Shown in pieces: positions 31,372 through 38,276 of a stretch of DNA of 38,744 nucleotides (position 1 is its first letter; each line of letters opens with the position of its first letter). The notes beneath the pieces were generated by a model that worked only from the letters and a program-made list of their open reading frames with translations, was not told the origin of the DNA and did not search any database. The DNA is from an uncultured Bacteroidota bacterium (lineage in GTDB: Bacteria; Bacteroidota; Bacteroidia; 2-12-FULL-35-15): assembly GCA_903911435.1 (NCBI GenBank), contig CAIWDF010000043.1, positions 1 to 38,744 of the forward strand. Reading direction: 5' to 3'. A program made the position numbers and the translations under genes.

Positions 31372-32169
31372 CTAGTTGAATTCTTTGGTCAGCAACTCGC
31401 GCAAGCGCTCGGGAGTGAGGCCATGTTTCAAATCACCTTCTTTAGAAAGCGATATTTCGCCTGTTTGTTCCGACACCACAATGGCGATAGCATCCGAATT
31501 TTCGGTAATGCCCACTGCCGCACGATGCCGCATGCCCAAGTGTGCCGGAAAATCGTTTCGCTCGGTTACAGGCAATACACAGCGTGCTGCCGTTATCACG
31601 TTGTCGGTAATGATAACAGCCCCATCGTGTAAGGGAGAGTTTTTGTAAAATATACTTTCTATCATCCTCACCGATACTTTGGCCTCAATGGCATCGCCTG
31701 TATTGGCATAAAACTTAAGTGCATTGTTTTTGGTAAGGATGATGATGGCCCCTGTTTTGGCATCGCTCATGTGTTTACACACTTTTACGATGGCATTGAT
31801 ATCGAGGTTTTGAGTAGGCTCTGCTTGCCATTTGAAATCGAAAAAGGTTTTGGTGATGGCTCCTTTGGTAAAAAAATTGGAAGTACCTATGAACAATAAA
31901 AACCTGCGGAGCTCCTGCTGAAAAACAATGAGCAAGGCGATAAACCCTACATCGATGAACTTACTAAGGATGGTACCAAACAACTGCATGTGCAAGCTAC
32001 GAACCACCAGCCAAAGCAAATAAAACAATAAGATACCTATGAATATATTGACAGCTACGGTGCCTTTTACCAAATAATACAATTGATAAATGAGGATGGC
32101 TACCAAGAGTATATCTACCACATCTATCCAACGGAGAATTAAGAAAGCTTGTATAAATAGATTTATCAT
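31372..32169 (-). CDS. cdaA: Diadenylate cyclase (CdaA type)
   Basis: 265 residues from ATG 32169 (MINLFIQAFLILRWIDVVDILL); the frame extends to a GTG at 32211 but family members begin near the ATG. Three N-terminal membrane helices (IDVVDILLVAILIYQLYYLV; VNIFIGILLFYLLWLVV; FIDVGFIALLIVF) are followed by QQELRRFL and the DAC domain with its DGA motif (SPLHDGAVIITDN, about residue 181) and RHR motif (MRHRAAVGI, about 214). It condenses two ATP to c-di-AMP at the inner membrane, controlling osmolyte and envelope homeostasis. The typical partner genes cdaR and glmM are absent here. It converges on the TPR lipoprotein gene with 3 bp between stops. Confidence 0.95.
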   Translation of the reverse strand: MINLFIQAFLILRWIDVVDILLVAILIYQLYYLVKGTVAVNIFIGILLFYLLWLVVRSLHMQLFGTILSKFIDVGFIALLIVFQQELRRFLLFIGTSNFFTKGAITKTFFDFKWQAEPTQNLDINAIVKVCKHMSDAKTGAIIILTKNNALKFYANTGDAIEAKVSVRMIESIFYKNSPLHDGAVIITDNVITAARCVLPVTERNDFPAHLGMRHRAAVGITENSDAIAIVVSEQTGEISLSKEGDLKHGLTPERLRELLTKEFN

Positions 32170-32278
32170 TTTACAAGTATAAGTTTTTTTTCGAAACAGG
32201 ACGAAATACACTGCGCTTTTTTAACAATCTTTAAAAAAGTTTTGTGGTTAATCTTTAGGTAAAGGTTTTACCGCTACC

Positions 32279-32412
32279 GCTGGCGCGAGTTTTCAACTCG
32301 TGACAATTATTATGTGGCGTCTCGCCACAACACAAAAACCAATAAGAATAGGATTAAAAAAGTGGCGAGACGCCACCAACTAGTCGGCACGAGTGAGGTC
32401 ACTCGCGCCAGC
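32279..32412. repeat. Inverted REP pair (REPIN/BIME-like) next to the RAYT gene
   Basis: The element is symmetrical. The outer 12-bp inverted repeat GCTGGCGCGAGT (32279-32290) / ACTCGCGCCAGC (32401-32412) encloses hairpins CGAGTT-ttc-AACTCG (32286-32300) and CGAGTGA-gg-TCACTCG (32390-32405). Inside these are GTGGCG-tct-CGCCAC (32314-32328) and its inverse GTGGCG-aga-CGCCAC (32362-32376). Each half is a two-hairpin REP unit, placed head to head with a ~33-bp centre. It lies 48 bp past the stop of the RAYT gene. Confidence 0.88.
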
Positions 32413-32459
32413 TAGAGACGCTTCTGCATAAAACAGGTTCACCCGTATGGGTTATCATA

Positions 32460-33005
32460 TTATTCCTTGTTAAATTTATCATCCTTCCAATTTTTGGGAT
32501 TATTGACGATATAATTTGAAATGGTTAGGTATGATTTTTCGTTTCGTATGATGTGTTCGTAATAATTGCGTTGCCAAACCTGCGGGGGCGGAAAATTTTC
32601 CGCCCTATTATTGCGAAACCATTTGGTTACCCCAATTTTATATCCGCGAACAATTGACCCGATGGAACGGGGAATTATTTTTTGAAATTCGTGATGGGTA
32701 CGCAGGGGTTGAATATATTCAACCCCTACGTGGGGCGATTTCAATTCAATTATCCCATGTACATGGTTGGGCATAATAATGTGTTCATGTAAAATGGCAT
32801 TTGGAAAATGGTTTGGTATATCCAACCAACATTGGTTTGCAATTTTTCCCGCATCATTCAAAATCATCTTACCATCCACAATTCCACCAAACAAATGATT
32901 ACGGGCATCACAACATATGGTTATAAAATACAAACCCTCCTTCGAATAATCGTATTCTTTTAATCGAACGGATTTGCGATGATGGATATTGGGATTGTAA
33001 TTCAT
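32460..33005 (-). CDS. REP-associated tyrosine transposase (RAYT, Y1-type HUH nuclease)
   Basis: 181 residues. The family N-terminus is clear (HHRKSVRLKEYDYSKEGLYFITICC), then LHEHIIMPNHVHGIIEL with the HUH pair His81/His83, IPRSIGSIVRGYKIGVTKWFRNN, and the catalytic Tyr148/149 in WQRNYYEHIIRNEKSYLTISNYIVNNP. The protein nicks single-stranded REP hairpins and is held responsible for spreading REP elements. Two segments (about 95-107 and 134-143) are encoded by perfect DNA palindromes. The ATG overlaps the stop of a 57-codon gene (ATGA), so translation is coupled. REP-like hairpins flank the unit on both sides. Confidence 0.93.
   Translation of the reverse strand: MNYNPNIHHRKSVRLKEYDYSKEGLYFITICCDARNHLFGGIVDGKMILNDAGKIANQCWLDIPNHFPNAILHEHIIMPNHVHGIIELKSPHVGVEYIQPLRTHHEFQKIIPRSIGSIVRGYKIGVTKWFRNNRAENFPPPQVWQRNYYEHIIRNEKSYLTISNYIVNNPKNWKDDKFNKE
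32586..32605. repeat. 20-bp perfect palindrome inside the RAYT gene
   Basis: GGGCGG-AAAATTTT-CCGCCC, encoding the RAENFPPP segment between the conserved TKWFRNN and VWQRNYYEH motifs, where relatives vary in length. Confidence 0.9.
32704..32727. repeat. 24-bp perfect palindrome inside the RAYT gene
   Basis: AGGGGTTGAATA followed directly by its reverse complement; it encodes the VEYIQPL segment after the HUH motif, another variable region of the family. Confidence 0.9.
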
Positions 33006-33175
33006 TCGATACCCTCGGCACTAGTTCCCGTGTCAATTTGATGAATACCTGAAGAAATTTCAAATTTATAAGTATCACAAGATTTAAGACAGAAGAGAGG
33101 TTCTTTATCAAAGGTAATGTTTCCCTGATAACCATTCAAGTCAATTGACAATTCAAATAATTCAGCTGTTTTCAT
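33002..33175 (-). CDS. Small protein, 57 aa, coupled to the RAYT gene
   Basis: Open frame MKTAELFELSIDLNGYQGNI... to ...DTGTSAEGIE with a normal amino-acid mix and three beta-prone stretches (FELSIDL, YQGNITF, YKFEISSGIHQID). It starts 27 nt after the stop of the PC4/HTH gene and its TGA overlaps the RAYT ATG (ATGA). That arrangement, more than its length, supports it as a real gene. No family recognised. It could be a regulator or antagonist of the transposase, but this is speculation. Confidence 0.6.
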   Translation of the reverse strand: MKTAELFELSIDLNGYQGNITFDKEPLFCLKSCDTYKFEISSGIHQIDTGTSAEGIE

Positions 33176-33202
33176 TTTGTTTAATTTTTTCTTAATTTTT
33201 TT

Positions 33203-33634
33203 CTATCTATTACGTCTGAATCTAAAAACTTTTTTTTTCTTAGGAGCTTCTTCGTTAATAATAGCAATACCTTTATTGCGTAAAACTTGTTCTATTATTT
33301 CTTCGGTAGTATCAAATTGTATAGCTAGGTCTTTTATTCGAATGTTTCCTTTCAAGTATCTTTTTACAATCTCTGAATATCTTTCTGGGCTTAAATAATT
33401 TTTTGGTTTTTTTTTAATTTTTGGCAATTGGCCTCTGTATTCATTTAATACACTAATTAAATCATCAATAATGGTTGGATTTATTTTTATTTTTTGAACT
33501 TCAGTTTTGTTGTTGTTCAACTGGATAGTTTGCTGAATAGCTATATAAAGCTCTCCGTTCTCGTGTTTTACTAAATCAAGAAGAAAGGTGCTCTTCTCAT
33601 ATTCCAATAATGTTGTTTTTATTTCTGTATCCAT
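33203..33634 (-). CDS. PC4-like ssDNA-binding domain fused to an HTH-like domain
   Basis: 143 residues. Residues ~10-68 (YEKSTFLLDLVKHENGELYIAIQQTIQ...VQKIKINPTIIDDLISVLNEY) fit the strand-strand-strand-strand-helix pattern of Bacteroidota PC4/p15-like proteins, which bind single-stranded DNA. Residues ~78-125 (YLSPERYSEIVKRYLKGNIRIKDLAIQFDTTEEIIEQVLRNKGI) look like a tri-helical DNA-binding domain (homeodomain/sigma-r4 type). The basic tail KKKKVFRFRRNR may contact nucleic acid. It heads the three-gene unit with the small gene and the RAYT gene; a role as its regulator or DNA partner is inference. Confidence 0.75.
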   Translation of the reverse strand: MDTEIKTTLLEYEKSTFLLDLVKHENGELYIAIQQTIQLNNNKTEVQKIKINPTIIDDLISVLNEYRGQLPKIKKKPKNYLSPERYSEIVKRYLKGNIRIKDLAIQFDTTEEIIEQVLRNKGIAIINEEAPKKKKVFRFRRNR

Positions 33635-33671
33635 TTGAAAAGATTTTAATTTCCCAAAGTTGTTTGATATA

Positions 33672-33679
33672 CAAAATTA
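33672..33679 (-). promoter_or_regulatory. Candidate -7 element (TAATTTTG) for the PC4/RAYT unit
   Basis: Exact TAnnTTTG match on the minus strand 37 nt before ATG 33634; no clear -33 box. Confidence 0.45.
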
Positions 33680-33752
33680 ATAAATCTTTGTTAAAAGTAG
33701 CCTCTGACTAGGTTAGATTTAACAAATTCTCTCGACTTGATTGTTTTTACAA

Positions 33753-33795
33753 AAGGCGAGACGCCTTCTTAATAGTGACGTAGCGGGACGCTACG
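33753..33795. repeat. REP-like double hairpin
   Basis: AAGGCG-aga-CGCCTT (33753-33767) and CGTAGCG-gga-CGCTACG (33779-33795). The first shares the GGCGAGACGCC core with the REPIN at 32279-32412. The pair separates the RAYT unit from the caspase operon and may act as terminator for the latter (16 bp past its stop). Confidence 0.8.
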
Positions 33796-33811
33796 CAAAA
33801 CACTAATGAGG

Positions 33812-34756
33812 CTAATTTTCTATTCTGTTATTTTCCGCACATAATATATTTAACCATTTATTTACTTCGAAATTGAATATCCAGTTACTTCTGTATTGTC
33901 TATGGTCTTTATCATGAGCAATAATCTCAATGATTACTTTGTCAAAAGATTCAAAATTCATTTTTCTACCAATATCAAATATTTCACTTGTCAAACTTTG
34001 CATTCCTTTCAACCTTTGTGATATAGTTTTGCTGTAGTTGGTATATGAATTGTTAAAAGTAATATTAATTATTATTGCCTTTGCATCCGCTCCATTATTG
34101 TATAATGAGAAGTATAAATGTTCCCATAAATAATACCACTCAGTCCCAAAATTAAACAGTACATGAAATGCTGGTTTTATTCTTTCAATTTCTTGATTCT
34201 TTTCAATTGTTGCGATAAAATTATTTTCAATCTCTCTTTTTCGCTTATCCTCTTCTATCGTTTTTAATTCAATTTCTGTTTGAAGCATCTCTTCATTTTG
34301 ATTATGTAATTTCATTAATTGCTCAACTATGTTTTCCAACCTTGTAGTGACTTCATCAATTTGTTGAACAAATAATTTTGTCTGCTTTTCAGATTCAGAC
34401 TGTAAAGTAGAAATTTGTTTATCAGTTAATTCCTGGAATGCAAAGATTTGCTCTTTTGTACTTATTCTTATTTGATCTATTTGGGTTTTAGTAGATAAAG
34501 ATATTGCAGAAATTTGTTTTAAACTTTCTTCTTTGTAAACAGCAATTTGCTCTGATGCACTTTTATTAGCTTCATAAAAGGTTTGAAGCATTATTAGCAC
34601 CATTGCAATAAGGAAAATAATAATGTATCCTATTTGCATATAAGAATTGAACCAACTTTCTTTTTGGTTATAGCATAAGAAAAAGCTATACCAAATTACA
34701 ATAAGCACAAGGACAAACCAAGATTGAATCCATTTGTTTTTAAATTTTTCTTTCAT
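33812..34756 (-). CDS. Membrane protein: two N-terminal helices, long coiled coil, C-terminal domain
   Basis: 314 residues. Two membrane helices are predicted (about 12-30 WFVLVLIVIWYSFFLC; 42-60 IGYIIIFLIAMVLIMLQTF), joined by a short loop. Then comes a coiled coil (~65-195: EQIAVYKEESLKQISAIS, EKQTKLFVQQIDEVTTRLENIVEQL) and a beta-rich C-terminal domain (IKPAFHVLFNFGTEWYYLWEHLYFSLYNNGADAKAIIINITFNN). A basic run KRKR (171-174) sits between coiled coil and end domain. It is the last gene of the caspase operon, 4 nt after the gene before it. No family recognised. As the only coiled-coil membrane protein beside proteases, it is a candidate effector or substrate (inference). Confidence 0.82.
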   Translation of the reverse strand: MKEKFKNKWIQSWFVLVLIVIWYSFFLCYNQKESWFNSYMQIGYIIIFLIAMVLIMLQTFYEANKSASEQIAVYKEESLKQISAISLSTKTQIDQIRISTKEQIFAFQELTDKQISTLQSESEKQTKLFVQQIDEVTTRLENIVEQLMKLHNQNEEMLQTEIELKTIEEDKRKREIENNFIATIEKNQEIERIKPAFHVLFNFGTEWYYLWEHLYFSLYNNGADAKAIIINITFNNSYTNYSKTISQRLKGMQSLTSEIFDIGRKMNFESFDKVIIEIIAHDKDHRQYRSNWIFNFEVNKWLNILCAENNRIEN

Positions 34757-34760
34757 TCAA

Positions 34761-35588
34761 TTAAATTTTATCCTCAATCTTTTTAATTATACCAGGAATC
34801 AATTTTTCACTTACTCCGCTTATTAAACATATTAAATAAGTAAGAATACCAGCATCAGGACTACTTAAATTTCCAAATACTATCTTTGAGTTTAAAGCAA
34901 GGTAAACTATAAAACCACTAAAAATACCGTATGTAATTCTTAAAATCCCCTCCCATGTATAAGAGGAATCACCGATCGATGGCTCCAGTTCTAAAGTTTT
35001 AGAACGTATCATTAAAAAAACAAACCCACCTATTCCTCCTGCTAAAGAATAAAAACAATATTGAAATAATTTATGGCAGCAAGTTAATGGAGTTATGCAA
35101 TTGCCATTAACAAGCCAAAGAACTACCTCTATTATTAGGATAATTATTGTTGTTATTAATGCTGAAGTCAGAAGTTTTTTTCTGCCATTAGCGTTTAATA
35201 ACTGCTCCGCGGAATCCAATATTTTCAAAGCATTTTTATCACTTTGTTCATCAAGAATCCTACCCATACTCTCACCCAAAAGTCTTCTAAAGGCATGCAA
35301 TTGTTGCCCTTCCAGCTTTCCATTTGAAAGTTCTTCAAGCAAACCTATCTTATTTACGATTAGTCCAAATTTTTCCAGAAAATTATCTGCTTCAAAATCT
35401 TCATTGTAGGACCACTCGACACACATATCTTGATCCAAATACACAATAAATGAATTTGAGGAAATAATTAATGTTTTTATTGTCTTACCCAATGAAGGTT
35501 CATAATCGCCTTCAATAAAGCCGGAATAGTCTGGGACTTCTCTTTTTTTAAAGACTTCTTCCAAATTACTGTTTTCATCTATTTTCAT
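34761..35588 (-). CDS. Membrane protein with cytosolic N-terminal domain and four membrane helices
   Basis: 275 residues. The N-terminal ~135 residues are soluble (KTLIISSNSFIVYLDQDMCVEWSYNEDF; LLEELSNGKLEGQQLHAFRRLLGESMGRILDEQSDKNALKILDSAEQLL). Four hydrophobic segments follow: LLTSALITTIIILIIEVVLWLV, YCFYSLAGGIGGFVFLMI, ITYGIFSGFIVYLALN and ILTYLICLISGVSEKLIPGII. Two are Gly-rich (SLAGGIGGFVF, YGIFSGFIV). No family recognised. It starts 12 nt after the caspase-like gene 35601-36332. It may serve as pore, anchor or sensor in the caspase operon (inference). Confidence 0.82.
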   Translation of the reverse strand: MKIDENSNLEEVFKKREVPDYSGFIEGDYEPSLGKTIKTLIISSNSFIVYLDQDMCVEWSYNEDFEADNFLEKFGLIVNKIGLLEELSNGKLEGQQLHAFRRLLGESMGRILDEQSDKNALKILDSAEQLLNANGRKKLLTSALITTIIILIIEVVLWLVNGNCITPLTCCHKLFQYCFYSLAGGIGGFVFLMIRSKTLELEPSIGDSSYTWEGILRITYGIFSGFIVYLALNSKIVFGNLSSPDAGILTYLICLISGVSEKLIPGIIKKIEDKI

Positions 35589-35600
35589 TTCTACATTGTT

Positions 35601-36332
35601 TTAATGTTTACTTATCGCAAAGGGCGGGAAGGTTAATCTTCTTATTTGTCCTGCCATTTCAGGAGTTTGATTTGTGATAAACGTTTCCTTTATTATTAAC
35701 TTAGATTTTTCAACAGCAACATTAAGTGTTAATACTCCTTTTGTTTTTTCATCCTCCCACCACCTTTCTCCTGCTTTTATAAAGGAGTAACTAAAAACCC
35801 CACCTAAAAATTCATTGTCACCTGATGTTCCATTTGATTGAGTGGAAAATACTAATATAATTCCTTCCGGAGTTTTTATTATTGCTTCATCAAAAAGTGC
35901 ACGAGTACTTCTTTCTTCATCACCGGAAAAATTACTATACTTTTCTTCCATTAAAAAATCAGGCTTGTGAGGATGAAACTCACGACAAGCATCTATTACA
36001 ATAGTTTGCTTTTTTGAAGGAGAAACTAATTTTCCAATAGACAAGTCAACATCCTTTAAACAAACATAATCCTCAACATTATATGTACTTATAAATCCTT
36101 GTCCAGAAAAAACGATAAAAGTATAATCAGATTCCGATTCTTGAATTGCTTTAATTACATCTGAAGAAGTTGGGTCTTTTAAAATACTAATTTCATTTGG
36201 ATGCCATTCGCCACCAGCCTTGCTTGTTAAGAAATTGTGGTAATTTTCAAGATCAACCGAAACCCCACTTAGAAAATCTAAATTTCTATACCCTCCTGAA
36301 TTTCCAATTATAATTGCTTTTCTTTTTATCAT
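35601..36332 (-). CDS. Caspase-like (peptidase C14) protein with catalytic His replaced by Gln
   Basis: 243 residues, one C14 domain. It has the first strand KRKAIIIGNSGGYRNLDFLSGV, then DYTFIVFSGQGF where the two upstream paralogues have S/T-GHG (Gln78 for His), and the nucleophile strand TIVIDACREF (Cys116). The TSGDNEFLGGVFSYSFIKAGERWW segment and C-terminal PPFAISKH are kept. The Gln codon is CAA, one base from a His codon, and the frame is otherwise intact, so it is not a decayed gene. It may be a regulatory pseudo-protease or use an altered dyad. It starts 1 nt after the active-site-complete paralogue upstream. Confidence 0.9.
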   Translation of the reverse strand: MIKRKAIIIGNSGGYRNLDFLSGVSVDLENYHNFLTSKAGGEWHPNEISILKDPTSSDVIKAIQESESDYTFIVFSGQGFISTYNVEDYVCLKDVDLSIGKLVSPSKKQTIVIDACREFHPHKPDFLMEEKYSNFSGDEERSTRALFDEAIIKTPEGIILVFSTQSNGTSGDNEFLGGVFSYSFIKAGERWWEDEKTKGVLTLNVAVEKSKLIIKETFITNQTPEMAGQIRRLTFPPFAISKH

Positions 36333-36333
36333 T

Positions 36334-37116
36334 CTATTGATTGAGTAAATTATTTGTTATTGCAAATGGTGCAGTTTTCCTTATAGAATCTGGGATTGTC
36401 ATATAAGTAGGGATTTGACTTGTAAATGGATCATTTTCCAATGTTGCTATTGTTTTATTTACTGCTTCCCTAATAGTCATCCAATATTTTTCTTTGTTAA
36501 TCTTAGAAAATTTTATTCCTTCCTTCATTAATGCAGTAGAAAAAACTCCGCCCAATGAAGGGTTATCACCGGAGGTTTGCCCTACTGAACAAGCATAACC
36601 TCTAAATTGCCCATAATCAGCTTTTGAAAGAGCGTAATCAAACTTATTTCTTGCATTTCTTATAATTCTTTTTTGAGCTTCTGATAATCTTTGCACCTGT
36701 CCTCCTTTCTCAAAGTGAGAAGAGACATCACCAAAAGCACCTGCAATTTCGCTAATACTCTCTTCAGTTCGACAACAATCCAAAATTAATGATTGTTTCA
36801 ATGAGTTGGTTTTTAATTCGGTCTCGCAAATATAATTTCCATCAACACAAATATAAGTTAATCCATCAGCTTGGTTAATAAAGCCATGACCAGAAAACAC
36901 AACAAACGAATAGTCTGTATTGCATTGCCTGATTGCATTTATGATTGTTTGTCTCCCTTTATTATGGATAATTTCAATTTCAAAATCGTACCATGCTCCC
37001 CCAACATTATTTTTTAAGTATCGCGGATAATTATTCAAATCCCTATTTACACCTGATAAAAATGTTGTAGCATTGTATCCTGTATTATTTCCAATAATAA
37101 TTGCTTTTCTTGTCAT
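36334..37116 (-). CDS. Caspase-like protease (peptidase C14), dyad intact
   Basis: 260 residues from ATG 37116 (MTRKAIIIGNN); the frame extends to an ATG at 37149 inside the previous gene, but its paralogue begins at the same MTRKAIII. The C14 core: YSFVVFSGHGF (His77), LILDCCRTEE (Cys115 in the DCC position of bacterial caspases) and the TSGDNPSLGGVFSTALMKEG segment. The C-terminal KTAPFAIT motif is shared by all three caspases here. There is no signal peptide, so it is cytoplasmic. Bacterial orthocaspases mostly cut after Arg/Lys; specificity here is not readable. It begins 1 nt after the stop of the first caspase gene. Confidence 0.94.
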   Translation of the reverse strand: MTRKAIIIGNNTGYNATTFLSGVNRDLNNYPRYLKNNVGGAWYDFEIEIIHNKGRQTIINAIRQCNTDYSFVVFSGHGFINQADGLTYICVDGNYICETELKTNSLKQSLILDCCRTEESISEIAGAFGDVSSHFEKGGQVQRLSEAQKRIIRNARNKFDYALSKADYGQFRGYACSVGQTSGDNPSLGGVFSTALMKEGIKFSKINKEKYWMTIREAVNKTIATLENDPFTSQIPTYMTIPDSIRKTAPFAITNNLLNQ

Positions 37117-37117
37117 T

Positions 37118-37918
37118 TTAGAAACCTGTTTTATCATTAGTAATGGCAAAAGGAGCAGTTAAATTCATTCTCTGGGGAATTAATTTATAGGTAGGCACTT
37201 GTTTTGTAAAGGGATCTTTTGCTAATTCATTTTTTGTAAGAATGACAGCTTCTTGAATCGTCAACCAATATCTTTCTTGATTTACACTTGAAAACTTTAA
37301 ACCTTCTTTCATTAAAGCAGTGGAAAAAACACCTCCTGAAGAAGGATTGTCACCAGACGTTTGATCAATCAGGCAAGCATATCCTCTAAACTGTCCATTT
37401 GTAGTCACACCAAGTGCTGCATCAAATTTTTCACGTGGCAGATTTATTTTTCTTAGAGGAGATGATAATGTAGCAGACAGTGCAACGGCTTTATTCATCA
37501 TAGAGGCTGTACCGCTGAAGTTATAGCTTTCATTAGCACTTTCTACTTGACGACAACAATCCAAAATTAATGACTGTTTCTGAGAACTAGTTATTAATTC
37601 ATCTTCACTAATTTCCCCACCATTAACACAGATATAAGTCAATCCATCTCTTGATTTTGTATAGCCATGCCCTGTAAAAACTACAAACGAGTAATCTGCG
37701 TGACAATTTCTTATCGCGTTGAGAATTGTTTGTCTTCCTTGGTTATGTAGTATTTCAACTTCAGTTAAATTAGGAAGGTTTTCCCAATAATACCATCGCC
37801 CGCCTCCATCACTTGTTAAGTACCTTTGATAATTTTCTAAATCCTTAGTCACTCCACTTAAAAATGTTGGAGCATTAAGCCCTGTGTTGTTTCCAATAAT
37901 AATTGCTTTTCTTGTCAT
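37118..37918 (-). CDS. Caspase-like protease (peptidase C14), dyad intact, first gene of operon
   Basis: 266 residues from ATG 37918 (MTRKAIIIGNN). The open frame runs on to 38122, but the extra 68 residues have no similarity to the paralogues and include a non-coding-like stretch, so I reject that start. The C14 core: YSFVVFTGHGY (His84), LILDCCRQVE (Cys122), QTSGDNPSSGGVFSTALMKEG and LTAPFAIT near the end. It is about 25 residues longer than the third paralogue in the middle (ANESYNFSGTASMMNKAVALSATLSS). It is closest to the 36334-37116 gene, pointing to a tandem duplication. Confidence 0.93.
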   Translation of the reverse strand: MTRKAIIIGNNTGLNAPTFLSGVTKDLENYQRYLTSDGGGRWYYWENLPNLTEVEILHNQGRQTILNAIRNCHADYSFVVFTGHGYTKSRDGLTYICVNGGEISEDELITSSQKQSLILDCCRQVESANESYNFSGTASMMNKAVALSATLSSPLRKINLPREKFDAALGVTTNGQFRGYACLIDQTSGDNPSSGGVFSTALMKEGLKFSSVNQERYWLTIQEAVILTKNELAKDPFTKQVPTYKLIPQRMNLTAPFAITNDKTGF

Positions 37919-38276
37919 ATTATATATTTTTTTATTCTTATTCCCACCCCACAAAACCACCCTCTCACCTTTAAGTAAGAATCGTTTGGCGAAGATAATG
38001 AGAAGATTTAAGATTTGCAATGATGTTTTCGGGCGCAAAATCAAGTTTTGAGTTTTTACGGTGGTTAGCGGAGGAAAGAAAATTGAAAAATACCGAAATT
38101 CGGTAGATGAAAAAAAGAGCAAAAAGGGGGCAAAAATGAAAAACTCGGTGTACTAAAAATGGAAACGATTGATTTTTTTAGCAATCATTCGTCCTAAAAA
38201 AGGGTTGAACTTGTATTCAAATAAAAGGACAGTGAAGGAAAAAAAATCACGAATACTTGGTTCGGAAGTATGCTTA
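37919..38276. other. Upstream region of the caspase operon, non-coding
   Basis: AT-rich leader with no convincing gene. No TAnnTTTG box was found within 200 bp upstream of ATG 37918; CATTTTTG (minus strand, near 38138-38131) has one mismatch. The best structural feature is the odd palindrome at 38091-38105. Confidence 0.5.
38091..38105. promoter_or_regulatory. 15-bp dyad (TACCGAA-a-TTCGGTA) upstream of the caspase operon
   Basis: Perfect 7-bp inverted repeat around one central base, about 175 bp before the first caspase ATG. Its size and symmetry suit a repressor operator; no regulator gene is adjacent, so this is tentative. Confidence 0.35.

Noticed and set aside
32908-33135. 75-aa minus-strand frame upstream of the RAYT
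   Set aside because: It overlaps both the RAYT start and the better-supported 57-codon frame, and its sequence is low-quality in composition.
33812-35588. Gasdermin partner of the caspases
   Set aside because: Both proteins have clear N-terminal or C-terminal transmembrane helices. Bacterial gasdermins are soluble until cleaved and lack such helices.
37919-38122. 68-residue N-terminal extension of the first caspase
   Set aside because: The paralogue starts at the same MTRKAIII, and the extension has no domain character and overlaps presumed promoter DNA.
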